Assembly: GCF_000374085.1 (NCBI RefSeq)
Contig: NZ_KB893511.1
Location: forward strand, 19,282-83,281
DNA from: Spirosoma spitsbergense DSM 19989
GTDB taxonomy: Bacteria; Bacteroidota; Bacteroidia; Cytophagales; Spirosomataceae
DNA length: 64,000 nucleotides
Direction: 5' to 3'
Shown: positions 51,244-60,543 of the stretch, one piece after another
How positions within the stretch are numbered: position 1 is the first letter of the stretch
Layout: the number at the start of each line of letters is the position of its first letter
Translations under genes and position numbers: made by a program
Notes under the pieces: generated by a model
What the model was told of the DNA's origin: nothing
What the model saw: only the letters and a program-made list of their open reading frames with translations
The model's database searches: none

Positions 51244-53217
51244 TCACAGAGTTTCTCCCCAGATGTATTTACTGAACCAGCGATAGTTTTCTTCCATCAC
51301 CTGCCGCATGGACTTTGGCTTGGTAATGCCGTGGCCGAACCCTTTATACACCACCATTTTTACGGGCACTCCTTTGTCTTCCAGCGCCAACCGCAGTTCA
51401 TACGCATTGGCGATGGGTACCCGCCTGTCTAACTCGCCATGCTGGATAAGCGTAGGAGTTTTGGCCCGGCTGATGTAGCTGATGGGGGAGGTCTTCTGGT
51501 ACATGTCGGCGTTATCCCAGGGAGTGCCCTGAAGGTACTGCCGGGTGAACGGCGTAATATCCGTATTCTGGTAGTAAGTGGCCCAGTTCGATATACCAGC
51601 ACCGACCGACGTCGCTTTGAACCGATCACTATAAGTCGTGATGAAGGCCGAAATGTACCCTCCCTGACTCCAGCCCATTGCGCCTACCTTGTCTTTATCA
51701 ACCATGCCTTTTCCAATCAGGTAATCAACGCCCGATATCACATCATCATAGTCGCCGAGGCCCAGGTTTTTAACGTTCAACGCCCGGAACTTGCTGCCAT
51801 ATCCCGCTGAGCCCCGATAATTTGGCCGTAACACCAGCGCTCCTTTAGCGGTAAACTGTTCAACGGGGTAGTACCGATCTGCCGTTATTGAGGGCAGGTC
51901 GATGCCCGTAGGCCCACCATGAATCACGACCAGTAACGGATATTTACGGGCCGGGTCGTAGTTGGCAGGCTTGATCAGGATACCTTCGATTACATTCCCA
52001 TCGACTGATTTCCAACTCACTACTTCACGGGTAGCTGTTTTGTATGAAGCGAGTTGGGTGCTCATATCCGTTAGTACTTTGGGGGCAAAAACAGACACGG
52101 GAGACGCCTGAATTTCCGGGTACTGGTTCGGCAAGGCCCCGACAAAGGCCATCTGACGACCATCTTTACTAAAAGAAAACTGCGTAGCAATCAGATTGTC
52201 GGGTTTGGTTATACGGTCTATTTTCAGGGAAGCAGGATCAATTCTGAACAAATGGGCCGACGTCTTCTGGTACCCACTGAACAAAACTCCGTCGGACGTC
52301 CACTCCAGTAAACTCGCATTTTCATCGAACGTATTGGTCAGGATTTTGGGCGTTCCACCGGTGGCGGGTACGGTGGCAATGAGCCGATTGCTGTAGAAAT
52401 AAAACTCATTTTCGTTGGCGGTCGTGAAGGCAATCTGCTGCCCATCCGGCGACCAGACCGGGTTCTGGTCCGGCCCTTTCAGCGAAACAATCTTGCGGGT
52501 TATGGTGTCGCCCAGCGTCAGAACGTATAAATCAGCCGTATGGCCATTGATGAGGTCCGGGTTTTTCGATGCATCGAAGGCAATTTTCTTCCCATCCGGC
52601 GATACCACAAAGCTGCCTACTGAAAACCCGATGCCTTTGGTCAGGGCTTTGGCTACCGCAGGTTTCTCCTTGTCCAGACTATCGAGCAGGTACAGGTGAA
52701 CCATCTTGTAGTCATCGCGAACGACTTCGTAATCACTGTATTTTTCCTTGCGCTCCTTGTCGGTTTTCGCGTCGGGTACGGTAGCTGAAAAAATGAGTTG
52801 TTTGCCCGTTGGTGACCATTTAAAGGCCGTTACACCCGTCTCAAATTTCGACACCGGCCGGGCTTCTCCGCCCGTTGGACTAATTACGTACAATTGCGCC
52901 TTATCGTCACGAGTGGACAGAAAGGCCAGCCACTTCCCATCGGGCGACCAGGCCGGATTACTGTTTGATTTTTTGGAATGCGTTAACTGAAATTTATCGC
53001 CGGTTGCCGTATTGGCTATCCAGATGTCGGTGTCGTAGGCGTTATCATCCCAGTTAGTCCGGGTGAGCGTGTAGGCTACCCACCGGCCATCGGGCGAAAG
53101 CTGTGGATTCGATACGCTCTTCATGGCTATGGACTGGTCAATGGTGGGAGCCTGAGCCAGTCCGGAATACGTACTGACCAGACAGGCCAGCAGAATAAGG
53201 GGGGAGAAATAGTTCAT
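51244..53217 (-). CDS. S9 prolyl oligopeptidase-family peptidase, exported
   Basis: 657 residues with signal MNYFSPLILLACLVSTYSGL. A WD40-like/TolB propeller (about 30-390; repeated SPDGKWLAFLST, WSPDGQQIAFTTANE) precedes an alpha/beta hydrolase domain: VIHGGPTG, MGWSQGGYISAFI (nucleophile Ser), GELDRRVPI (Asp) and VYKGFGHGI (His). This is the acylaminoacyl-/dipeptidyl-peptidase layout. Role: cleavage of short peptides in the periplasm. Single gene, terminator downstream. Confidence 0.95.
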   Translation of the reverse strand: MNYFSPLILLACLVSTYSGLAQAPTIDQSIAMKSVSNPQLSPDGRWVAYTLTRTNWDDNAYDTDIWIANTATGDKFQLTHSKKSNSNPAWSPDGKWLAFLSTRDDKAQLYVISPTGGEARPVSKFETGVTAFKWSPTGKQLIFSATVPDAKTDKERKEKYSDYEVVRDDYKMVHLYLLDSLDKEKPAVAKALTKGIGFSVGSFVVSPDGKKIAFDASKNPDLINGHTADLYVLTLGDTITRKIVSLKGPDQNPVWSPDGQQIAFTTANENEFYFYSNRLIATVPATGGTPKILTNTFDENASLLEWTSDGVLFSGYQKTSAHLFRIDPASLKIDRITKPDNLIATQFSFSKDGRQMAFVGALPNQYPEIQASPVSVFAPKVLTDMSTQLASYKTATREVVSWKSVDGNVIEGILIKPANYDPARKYPLLVVIHGGPTGIDLPSITADRYYPVEQFTAKGALVLRPNYRGSAGYGSKFRALNVKNLGLGDYDDVISGVDYLIGKGMVDKDKVGAMGWSQGGYISAFITTYSDRFKATSVGAGISNWATYYQNTDITPFTRQYLQGTPWDNADMYQKTSPISYISRAKTPTLIQHGELDRRVPIANAYELRLALEDKGVPVKMVVYKGFGHGITKPKSMRQVMEENYRWFSKYIWGETL

Positions 53218-53326
53218 TTGATGAGGTGAATGGTTATAAAAGCCTGAAACTAAAGAACTATACGCTAATTGAAAAGGTGGACCATGAAATTGACCGTATA
53301 CCGGCAGGCTGTTGGAAGGGTGTTCG

Positions 53327-55453
53327 CTAGCTTACCTGTTCAACCAGTTTGATAATATCACCACTGATTTGCTGAATAAACTGGAGATGTTCCAGTAGGG
53401 AAGCATCTTCTGTAACAGATGCAGGGCGATAGGCTTCCTGCATGCCGGAATCCAGTTCAGCTTTTTCGGTCGTTTTGTCCAGCTTCTGCAGGCTTTCCGT
53501 TAGCATGAACAACGCCCTTTTGACGGGCCTCAGGTACGAAGCCGGATAAAAAACAGGCTCGCCAGCTAACCGGGCTGATGTAATGGTGGCTATGTTGGCC
53601 GACAGAACGTAGTTCAATACCACGAACTGATAGATAAGTTTCTCATTCCGCTGTTTGTGTTTCGGCTCCGAAACCATCCGGTCGAAGGTAGCTCCCAGAT
53701 TGGCCGATGTAACGAACACTTCTTTCCGGGCCAGTTTGTAGTCGACCAGACCAATGCCCTTGCCCAACAAACTGTCGAGCAGTAACTGAACATAACGGAC
53801 GTTTGCTCTCAGCACCGCCTGCATAGGGCTTAATAACTGTTCTGATTCCCACTTGGGAAAAAAGGCATAACCGGCTATCAGCGCAATGACACCGCCGAAG
53901 AGTGTATCAAAGAACCGTTCTTCGGCAACGCCCAGGTAATTGATACCCAGAAAACTAAACAAAATCAGGACAAAAGGAGTCAGGCAGATAACCATTACCT
54001 GGTAGTTGACGCGCTGTGCGCTATAGGTGCCCAGCATGAGCAGGGTCATAAAACCAAACTGAGCCGTTTTGTTGGGGACGAATGTGAGAATCAATACGCC
54101 AATGACACCGCCAATCAGCGTACCGCCAATCCGCTCGATATTCCGCTGTTTGGTCAGGCTGAAAGCAGGTTTCAGAATAACCGAAATCGTGAGCAGAACC
54201 CAGTAGCTATGATGGCCGTAGGGGAGTAGTTTGGTCAGGATAAAGCCCAGCAGCATGGCGATTGCCACGCGGGCCGAATGCCGGAAAGCGGAGGAGTCAG
54301 GCGTTAAACTGTCTCGAAACGAAGCGGCTGTAATGACCTGATGCGATACGAAACGGCCGTATTCGGGGTCACGGTCGGATTGAGAACCAATGTCGGCTCC
54401 CGACAGGTTGCCCTGAATCGTGGTGATTCGTTGCCGGACGGTACGCAGGCTGACCAGTACTTTTTTGAGCACCAGTGTACTCCCTTCCTGATCGCCCAGC
54501 GCGTCGATGTCCTGTTTTAACGCCTGGAGCAACGGGTCAAGTGACCGGGGTTTACCGGGCGGAATGGGTGACTGAACCGCCAGGCCAATGTGATCGAGTT
54601 CGGTGGCCAGCTGCCTGATAAGATGGGTAATCTTCTCCAGTACGCCGGTTTTACCAAAGCGGTCGCGCAGGTCCGAGTAGTCGTAGTACATGGCAATAAT
54701 CTGCTCATACAGGTCAATTACATCGGTAAACGTCAGTAAGAGCAATCGGCCGGTCTGGGTCGATTCTGCCACGATACGCCTGCTTTTGAACAGTACTTCG
54801 CGCACGGCATCCTGATTTTCACTCACCACCACCTGCTGGGCAATAAATCGCCGGTAATCGTCATCCAGTTGGGTAGCGGTGGAATAGAAATCAGCCTTAA
54901 TGGCCATTAGTTTGGCAATTTCATGGATGCACTTACCCAACGCCTGTTTTGCCAGCAGGTAAGGCCGCAACTGCGATACGAGCAAACTAATAATGGTGTA
55001 CCATATACTACCGGCCAGCACCAGCAAACTTTCTTCAATTACCCCCTCCGGATTGAGCGGGCGGTCGAGCATCAGAATCATGATGAGCAGAGCCGCCATA
55101 CCTACCGAAGCTGCCCGGTTTCCCCAGATAGCGAACATCGAGAAAAAAAAGCTGAACAGCAGAATCTCTACCGCCAGAAAATAGGGGTTCATCCGGGCAA
55201 AACCCGTAATGAATGTAACCACAAACCCAATCAGGGCCGTAGCGACCATGGCATTACGGCGGTGCATGACCGGGCCGGGAGCATCGCTCAAACTAACGTT
55301 CAACGCCCCCAGCGACATGGCAAGTCCCGTTTGAAGCGCCCCGAACTGCGCCCATACCAATGAGGGTAATAGAATAGAAAGCGTCGTTCGCAGCCCGTCA
55401 GAAAAATACTGACTGAACAGGAAGTAGCTGACTTGTCGGGTGCGTTTGTTCAT
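53327..55453 (-). CDS. FUSC/YccS-like membrane protein
   Basis: 708 residues in two similar halves: five to six helices near the N-terminus (TTLSILLPSLVWAQFGALQT; MVATALIGFVVTFITGFARM), a helical cytoplasmic part (about 190-370), a second helix group (SARVAIAMLLGFILTKLLPY; WVLLTISVILKPAFSLTKQRN; IGGTLIGGVIGVLILTFVPN) and a helical tail. The second group contains the RIGGTLIGG motif of the fusaric-acid-resistance/aromatic acid exporter family. Substrate unknown. The palindrome at 55485-55548 separates it from the upstream rpiB gene. Confidence 0.9.
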   Translation of the reverse strand: MNKRTRQVSYFLFSQYFSDGLRTTLSILLPSLVWAQFGALQTGLAMSLGALNVSLSDAPGPVMHRRNAMVATALIGFVVTFITGFARMNPYFLAVEILLFSFFFSMFAIWGNRAASVGMAALLIMILMLDRPLNPEGVIEESLLVLAGSIWYTIISLLVSQLRPYLLAKQALGKCIHEIAKLMAIKADFYSTATQLDDDYRRFIAQQVVVSENQDAVREVLFKSRRIVAESTQTGRLLLLTFTDVIDLYEQIIAMYYDYSDLRDRFGKTGVLEKITHLIRQLATELDHIGLAVQSPIPPGKPRSLDPLLQALKQDIDALGDQEGSTLVLKKVLVSLRTVRQRITTIQGNLSGADIGSQSDRDPEYGRFVSHQVITAASFRDSLTPDSSAFRHSARVAIAMLLGFILTKLLPYGHHSYWVLLTISVILKPAFSLTKQRNIERIGGTLIGGVIGVLILTFVPNKTAQFGFMTLLMLGTYSAQRVNYQVMVICLTPFVLILFSFLGINYLGVAEERFFDTLFGGVIALIAGYAFFPKWESEQLLSPMQAVLRANVRYVQLLLDSLLGKGIGLVDYKLARKEVFVTSANLGATFDRMVSEPKHKQRNEKLIYQFVVLNYVLSANIATITSARLAGEPVFYPASYLRPVKRALFMLTESLQKLDKTTEKAELDSGMQEAYRPASVTEDASLLEHLQFIQQISGDIIKLVEQVS

Positions 55454-55484
55454 GGTTTTTTAGGCAGGCAATCAGTTAGAGAGC

Positions 55485-55548
55485 CAGACAGTCAGTGAGT
55501 TGGCCAGCTGCTGACGCGAAAAAAACGGATCAACTCACTGACTGTCTG
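55485..55548. repeat. Intergenic palindrome (CAGTCAGTGAGTT)
   Basis: Perfect 18-bp arms CAGACAGTCAGTGAGTTG (55485-55502) and complement (55531-55548), with weaker pairing outward (CAATCAGTTAG with CAATTGACTA). Lies directly behind the rpiB stop on the minus strand and before the FUSC start. Confidence 0.85.
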
Positions 55549-55557
55549 ACCAATTGA

Positions 55558-55989
55558 CTATCTATCCAGTTCCTGAATACGAGCCAGATGACGGCCCCCT
55601 TCAAACGGCGTATCGAGCCATATTTTTACCAGCTTCAGGGCGGTTTCTTCGTCCATCATCCGTTCGCCGAGGGAGATGACGTTGGCATCATTATGCCGGC
55701 GACACAACCGGGCCGATTCTTCGTTCCAGCATAAACCACAGCGAACGCCTTTCACCCGGTTAGCGGCTATGGCTTCCCCATTGCCCGACCCGCCCAGGAC
55801 CACACCCCGGTCCACGTCACCGGCCGCTACGGCTTCGGCCACGGGCCGGATAAAAAGGGGATAATCGACGGGTGGCGTTTCGGCATACGTGCCTTTATCA
55901 ATAACCTCGTGCCCGAGGTTGGTCAGAAATTGCTTGATGGCTTCCTTGTAGCGGAAACCTGCGTGGTCGGAACCAATAGCTATTTTCAT
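55558..55989 (-). CDS. rpiB: Ribose 5-phosphate isomerase B
   Basis: 143 residues. IAIGSDHAGFRYKEAIKQFL, the phosphate-binding VLGGSGNGEAIAANRVKGVR, CGLCWNEESARLCRRHNDAN and ISLGERM. It is the actinobacterial-like form: the catalytic Cys of E. coli RpiB is absent and the Glu of GGSGNGE is expected to act as base. Reaction: ribose 5-phosphate to ribulose 5-phosphate in the pentose phosphate pathway. Divergent from zwf, so both ends of the pathway meet here. Confidence 0.93.
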   Translation of the reverse strand: MKIAIGSDHAGFRYKEAIKQFLTNLGHEVIDKGTYAETPPVDYPLFIRPVAEAVAAGDVDRGVVLGGSGNGEAIAANRVKGVRCGLCWNEESARLCRRHNDANVISLGERMMDEETALKLVKIWLDTPFEGGRHLARIQELDR

Positions 55990-56063
55990 GTATTAAACTA
56001 AGTAAGAACAACGCCCAAAAGTAGTGGAATCGGGGGGCAAGATGAAACCTTATGGAACTAAAC

Positions 56064-56094
56064 TTGTTCGGAAATCAGACGGACGGTAATTTGC
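56064..56094 (+). promoter_or_regulatory. Possible zwf promoter
   Basis: TTG (56064-56066), 20 nt, TAATTTGC (56087-56094). The -7 box is one base short of the TAnnTTTG consensus. Start codon 23 bp downstream. Confidence 0.4.
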
Positions 56095-56116
56095 GCCCTC
56101 CCAATACGACCAACTT

Positions 56117-57676
56117 ATGATACCAGCTACCAATCAGCAACCCGTTGCAACCATTTTATTTATTTTCGGCGGCAGTGGTGATCTGAACCTTCGTAAACTA
56201 ACCCCTGCGTTGTATAATCTGTACCTCGATAAGTACCTGTCCAATCAATTTGCCGTAGTTGGATTAGGCCGCACTCCGTATACCGACGAATCGTTTCGGG
56301 AGCGTCTGGAGGAGGGGATAGAGTCGTTTTCAAGGCGAAAAAGCGATGGTGATAAGGATTGGAAGTCGTTTTCACCGGCTATTTCGTACCTGCCAATGGA
56401 TGCTGGCAATGATGAGGCTTATACTAAACTGTCTGACTTTGTTGCTGTCAAAGAACAGGAGTGGGGGGTAGCGGCAAACGTTGTATTTTACCTCGCAGTG
56501 GCCCCGCAACTGGTGCCCGATATTGCCACGAACCTTGGCAAACTTTCGCTCTGTGGCGACAAATCACGGGTCAGGATAGTCGTTGAAAAACCATTTGGGC
56601 ACAACCTGAAAACGGCTCAGGAACTAAATACACTGTTGGGTGGCCTTTTCGCCGAAGAGCAGATTTATCGGATAGACCATTACCTGGGGAAAGAAACGGT
56701 ACAGAATATTCTGGCGCTGCGGTTCGCCAACTCCCTCTTTGAGCCGATCTGGAACCGTCGTTACGTGGAATACGTACAGATTACGGCGGCCGAAACGGTG
56801 GGACTGGAAGGACGGGGAGGGTACTATGAAGGTTCGGGTGCACTGCGGGATATGATCCAGAATCACCTGCTCCAGATGCTGTGTATGGTTGCGACCGAAG
56901 CGCCTATTTCGTTCGATGCCAACGAAGTGCGGAACAAAAAAGTCGACGTACTGAACGCTATTCGTCGGATTCAGCCCGACCAGGTCAAGAACGTTGCCAT
57001 TCGGGGACAGTACGGACCGGGCGAATCCACCGCACCGGCGGACCGGCCGGGCGAATCCACGCCGGGCAAGAAATCAGCCGGCAAAAAAGAGGAGAAAGAA
57101 ATTGTAGGGTATCGGGAAGAGGAAGGCGTTAAACCCGATTCGGCCACCGAGACATTTGCCGCTGTCAAATTATACGTTGACAACTGGCGGTGGGAAGATG
57201 TACCGTTCTATCTCCGTACGGGTAAAGCCCTGCCTAAAAAGGCCACCCTTATCACGCTCCAGTTCAAACCTGCACCATCCTACGCGTTTCCGAACGAAGC
57301 CACTGCAAACTGGCAGTCGAACCGGCTCACTATCGATATTCAACCCGATCTGGACATTCGTCTTCGGTTTCAGGTGAAGCGACCCGGACAAACACTGGCC
57401 ATCGATCCGGTCGAGATGGTATTTAGCTATAAAGATGCCTACGACGGTCAGGAGCCGGAAGCCTACGAAACGCTGTTGCTCGACGTAATGACGGGTGACG
57501 CTACGCTGTTTATGCGGGCCGATCAGGTCGAAGCTGCCTGGAAAGTAGTAACGCCAATTCTGGAGGAGTGGGAAAGTAAAACCCCTGATTTTCCGAATTA
57601 TACCCCCGGCTCGTGGGGACCGGATGCCGCTACGCAACTGGTTGAAAAAGACGGGTTCGACTGGACGGCCGAATAA
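56117..57676 (+). CDS. zwf: Glucose-6-phosphate 1-dehydrogenase
   Basis: 519 residues. Coenzyme motif [18 protein letters not shown] near the start, substrate motif [20 protein letters not shown] (catalytic His region), and [21 protein letters not shown]-terminal domain normal to the closing [14 protein letters not shown]. At residues about 300-330, before [18 protein letters not shown], there is a hydrophilic insert of roughly 20 residues rich in Lys, Gly and Pro with two PGEST repeats. Reaction: glucose 6-phosphate to 6-phosphogluconolactone with NADP. First gene of the zwf-cupin-pgl unit. Confidence 0.97.
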   Translation: MIPATNQQPVATILFIFGGSGDLNLRKLTPALYNLYLDKYLSNQFAVVGLGRTPYTDESFRERLEEGIESFSRRKSDGDKDWKSFSPAISYLPMDAGNDEAYTKLSDFVAVKEQEWGVAANVVFYLAVAPQLVPDIATNLGKLSLCGDKSRVRIVVEKPFGHNLKTAQELNTLLGGLFAEEQIYRIDHYLGKETVQNILALRFANSLFEPIWNRRYVEYVQITAAETVGLEGRGGYYEGSGALRDMIQNHLLQMLCMVATEAPISFDANEVRNKKVDVLNAIRRIQPDQVKNVAIRGQYGPGESTAPADRPGESTPGKKSAGKKEEKEIVGYREEEGVKPDSATETFAAVKLYVDNWRWEDVPFYLRTGKALPKKATLITLQFKPAPSYAFPNEATANWQSNRLTIDIQPDLDIRLRFQVKRPGQTLAIDPVEMVFSYKDAYDGQEPEAYETLLLDVMTGDATLFMRADQVEAAWKVVTPILEEWESKTPDFPNYTPGSWGPDAATQLVEKDGFDWTAE

Positions 57677-57684
57677 AGATATCC

Positions 57685-57710
57685 GGTTTACGGTCAGCTA
57701 ACCGTAAACC
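57685..57710. repeat. Hairpin of GGTTTACGGT words
   Basis: GGTTTACGGT (57685-57694) and its complement (57701-57710) around a 6-nt loop; another ACCGTAAACC word follows at 57716-57725. Sits between zwf and the cupin gene, ending 14 bp before the latter's start. Confidence 0.7.
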
Positions 57711-57738
57711 AAATACCGTAAACCATACACTATAACGC

Positions 57739-58083
57739 ATGACAGCAACTCAGCTAGGGGTTCTTTTTGTAGATGATGAAAGCCTGCCGTGGGAAACGGT
57801 GGCTGATGGTGTACAGCGTAAAGTGATGACGTATGATGCCAACCTGATGATGGTAAAAGTTCGCTTTGAAACGGGTGGTATTGGGGCTGCCCACAGCCAT
57901 GTCCATACGCAGATGAGTTACGTAGCCAGTGGAGCCTTTGCAATTACCATTGCCGGCGAAACCCGTACCGTGCGGAAGGGTGATGCGTATTATATACCAC
58001 CCAATGTAAGGCACGGGGCCGTGTGTGTGGAAGCGGGTGAACTGGTTGATTTATTCACGCCGATGCGTGATGACTTTGTGTAA
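57739..58083 (+). CDS. Cupin-domain protein
   Basis: 114 residues, single beta-barrel. Cupin motif 1 GAAHSHVHTQMSYVASGAFA (two His plus Gln) and motif 2 DAYYIPPNVRHGAVCVEAGE (His). Probably binds one metal ion. Members include sugar-binding proteins and isomerase-like enzymes; no function can be assigned. Located between zwf and pgl and probably co-transcribed, which hints at a sugar-related role. Confidence 0.88.
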   Translation: MTATQLGVLFVDDESLPWETVADGVQRKVMTYDANLMMVKVRFETGGIGAAHSHVHTQMSYVASGAFAITIAGETRTVRKGDAYYIPPNVRHGAVCVEAGELVDLFTPMRDDFV

Positions 58084-58092
58084 GAAACGTTC

Positions 58093-58833
58093 ATGCAACT
58101 GATTATTAAGAAAAATCCGACCGAACTGGCCAAAGCAGCGGCCAGTTTTATTACGAAGCGCATCAACGAGGTGCTTAAAACGCAGGATCGGTTTACGATT
58201 GCCCTATCGGGGGGAAGTACGCCCAAAGCATTACACGAGCTGCTGGCTAAACCTCCTTTTGTGGAGCAGATTCCGTGGATGCAGTTGCACATTTTCTGGG
58301 GCGACGAACGGTACGTACCCATTGAGGATGAGCAGAGTAATGCCGGAATGGCCTACGATACCCTGCTTGGCCACGTTTACACACCCGAAGAACAGATTCA
58401 CGTCTGGCGTACCGATCTGGAACCCGACGCTGCTGCCGCCGACTATGATCGGGTCTTACATACGTACTTTGGCGAAACAGGCGAAGCGTCGCCCGGCCCC
58501 ACGTTTGATCTGGTTCTGCTTGGTATGGGCGACGATGGGCATACCCTGTCTTTATTTCCCGGCACTGACGTTGTCCACGAAAAAAAAGCCTGGACGAAAG
58601 CTTATTTTCTGACGCAGCAAACGATGTTCCGACTGACGCTAACGGCACCCATCGTGAACCGGGCATCCTGCATACTGTTTCTGGTGGCAGGGCCTAAGAA
58701 GGCTGAACCGCTCAAGGAAGTACTGGAAGGAGCCTATAATCCTGATACTTATCCCTCCCAGCAAATCAGGCCGGAAACGGGTGAACTTATTTGGCTGGTC
58801 GATGAAAAAGCGGCTGAAAAGCTGGCTCATTGA
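58093..58833 (+). CDS. pgl: 6-phosphogluconolactonase
   Basis: 246 residues of the NagB/DevB type. ALSGGSTPKALHELLAKPPF, LHIFWGDERYVPIEDEQSNA and LLGMGDDGHTLSLFPGTD are the three family motifs. Reaction: hydrolysis of 6-phosphogluconolactone to 6-phosphogluconate, the step after Zwf. No gnd gene is seen in the window. Nine bases separate it from the cupin gene; the Wzi-like gene follows 88 bp later. Confidence 0.95.
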   Translation: MQLIIKKNPTELAKAAASFITKRINEVLKTQDRFTIALSGGSTPKALHELLAKPPFVEQIPWMQLHIFWGDERYVPIEDEQSNAGMAYDTLLGHVYTPEEQIHVWRTDLEPDAAAADYDRVLHTYFGETGEASPGPTFDLVLLGMGDDGHTLSLFPGTDVVHEKKAWTKAYFLTQQTMFRLTLTAPIVNRASCILFLVAGPKKAEPLKEVLEGAYNPDTYPSQQIRPETGELIWLVDEKAAEKLAH

Positions 58834-58921
58834 GCAATTGCTTACCAGGAGTGTCCTTATTAATCTTTTTAAAACCGTCCACTTCTTCAATTGTATTGTT
58901 TTCTTGCTTAAGCTATTGCTG

Positions 58922-60457
58922 ATGCACTTTATACCTCGGGGTTTACTTATTTTAATATTGGTTACTGCTTACCAGAAAGCAGCCGGGCAACCTGACTCTT
59001 TAAGGAGAACGACGCAGGCTTTCGTAGAAGCAGGGGCGTTGGGGAAATCGGGACCAGCGGTACCTTTCTGGCAGCGTGCCAATCAGTATGGCACTGTTCC
59101 GCTGGCTAACTCATTTGTAGCCGTGCGGGCCGGTATTTCATCTGACTACAGACCGGGGCAAAACCGGCAGGTAGACTGGGGATACGGGTTTGATGTTGTC
59201 GGGAATATGGGTCCCATACCAGCTAATCAGCAGGTATTTCTGCCCGAAGCGTACATTAAAGCCCGCTGGCGGCAGTTGGAGATATATGTCGGTCGCCGGA
59301 AAACCATTGCGGGTTTGGTGGATACATTACTAACGTCGGGTGCCTATGCCATGTCAGGAAATGCGCTCCCGTTGCCAACCATTCAAATCGGGACCCGTGG
59401 GTACGTTCCCCTTCCTTTCACAAAAGGGGCTATCAGCATCAATGCAACGTTTGCCAACGCCTGGTTTGAAAATGTAAACCGGAAGGTTTCCAACGCGCTG
59501 ATGCAGCAGTCAACCTTGTATATTCGAATTGGCCGACCATCGGGACCTGTCCGTTTATATGGCGGTATCAATCACCAGGTTACCTGGAATGGATACTCTC
59601 CCTTCATAGCACCCGGCGTGTCGAACAATGGACAGTTACCGTCCAGCTTCAAGGCTTATTTATATGCGATAACGGCTTTGCCGTACCCTAATGCCGCCGT
59701 GGATGGTAATGTCACGTCGTTCGATGAAACGAACCGGATCGGTAACCACCTGGGTTCGCTGGATCTGGGAGCTGAATTTGATGTGGGTGATTTCACTATT
59801 TTTGTCTACCGCCAGAATCCTTATGATACGGGTGCCATCTGGTACCTGACCACTATCGCCGACGGCCTAAATGGCCTTAGTATTCGCCGGAAATCGCGCG
59901 GGGACAGTTATATTTCGGTAGACAGGGCACTTGTCGAGTTCCTGTATACAGTTGACCAGGGCGGAAATGAGTTTGTTATCGAAGACCCGCAACGCCGGGG
60001 CAAAGTTGATTACTTTAACAATGCACAATACATTGATGGCTGGACAACCCGCGCTCATACTATTGGCACCCCTTTTCTCACACCCGAAGGTGACATAAAT
60101 CCCGCCATACCGTATGGTCCTATTGTCAATAATCGGGTATCAATGGTACACGCAGGAGTAAATGGCCGGGTAGGAGAGAAGGCCGTGTGGCTACTCAAAC
60201 TATCGTACAGTCAAAACCTGGGAACCTACAACGCTCCACTACCAGGGTTTCCCCGGCAGTTTTCGGGTTTGTTAAAGCTATCGGCTCCGGTGCAGTTACC
60301 AGTCGTTGGTCTTTTACATATAAATGCCACGGTTGCGACCGATCAGGGGGCGTTGTTGCCTAATTCGACCGGGGGATATATCGGTCTGCGTAAAGACTGG
60401 TCGTCTGGTCGTCAGAAAACACCCGTCCGGAAAAGCCAGGGTGGTTTTTCCCATTAG
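58922..60457 (+). CDS. Capsule assembly Wzi-family outer-membrane protein
   Basis: 511 residues from the ATG at 58922 (signal MHFIPRGLLILILVTAYQ ending near AAGQ); an in-frame start at 58781 overlaps pgl. After the signal, LGKSGPAVPFWQRANQYGTV, the YIKARWRQLEIYVGRRKTIA strand pair, and many alternating hydrophobic strands indicate a beta-barrel. The features are those of the Wzi family, which binds capsule polysaccharide at the cell surface in enteric bacteria; the role in Bacteroidota is unproven. No capsule genes are nearby. Confidence 0.75.
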   Translation: MHFIPRGLLILILVTAYQKAAGQPDSLRRTTQAFVEAGALGKSGPAVPFWQRANQYGTVPLANSFVAVRAGISSDYRPGQNRQVDWGYGFDVVGNMGPIPANQQVFLPEAYIKARWRQLEIYVGRRKTIAGLVDTLLTSGAYAMSGNALPLPTIQIGTRGYVPLPFTKGAISINATFANAWFENVNRKVSNALMQQSTLYIRIGRPSGPVRLYGGINHQVTWNGYSPFIAPGVSNNGQLPSSFKAYLYAITALPYPNAAVDGNVTSFDETNRIGNHLGSLDLGAEFDVGDFTIFVYRQNPYDTGAIWYLTTIADGLNGLSIRRKSRGDSYISVDRALVEFLYTVDQGGNEFVIEDPQRRGKVDYFNNAQYIDGWTTRAHTIGTPFLTPEGDINPAIPYGPIVNNRVSMVHAGVNGRVGEKAVWLLKLSYSQNLGTYNAPLPGFPRQFSGLLKLSAPVQLPVVGLLHINATVATDQGALLPNSTGGYIGLRKDWSSGRQKTPVRKSQGGFSH

Positions 60458-60474
60458 CGTTTACGGGAATGATC

Positions 60475-60526
60475 CCTGTTAACACAAGAAGACCCTCAAT
60501 GCTGAGGGTCTTCTTGTGTTAACAGG
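60475..60526. terminator. Strong hairpin between convergent genes
   Basis: Perfect 24-bp arms (60475-60498, 60503-60526) with the 4-nt loop ATGC; the inner part reads AAGAAGACCCTCA. No long T-run follows, but the position between two convergent genes indicates bidirectional termination or insulation. Confidence 0.85.
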
Positions 60527-60543
60527 CTAGTCTGAAAGGACAC

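Noticed and set aside
54923..55363. 146-codon plus-strand frame opposite the FUSC gene
   Set aside because: Antisense shadow rich in Gln, Arg and His, with no domain.
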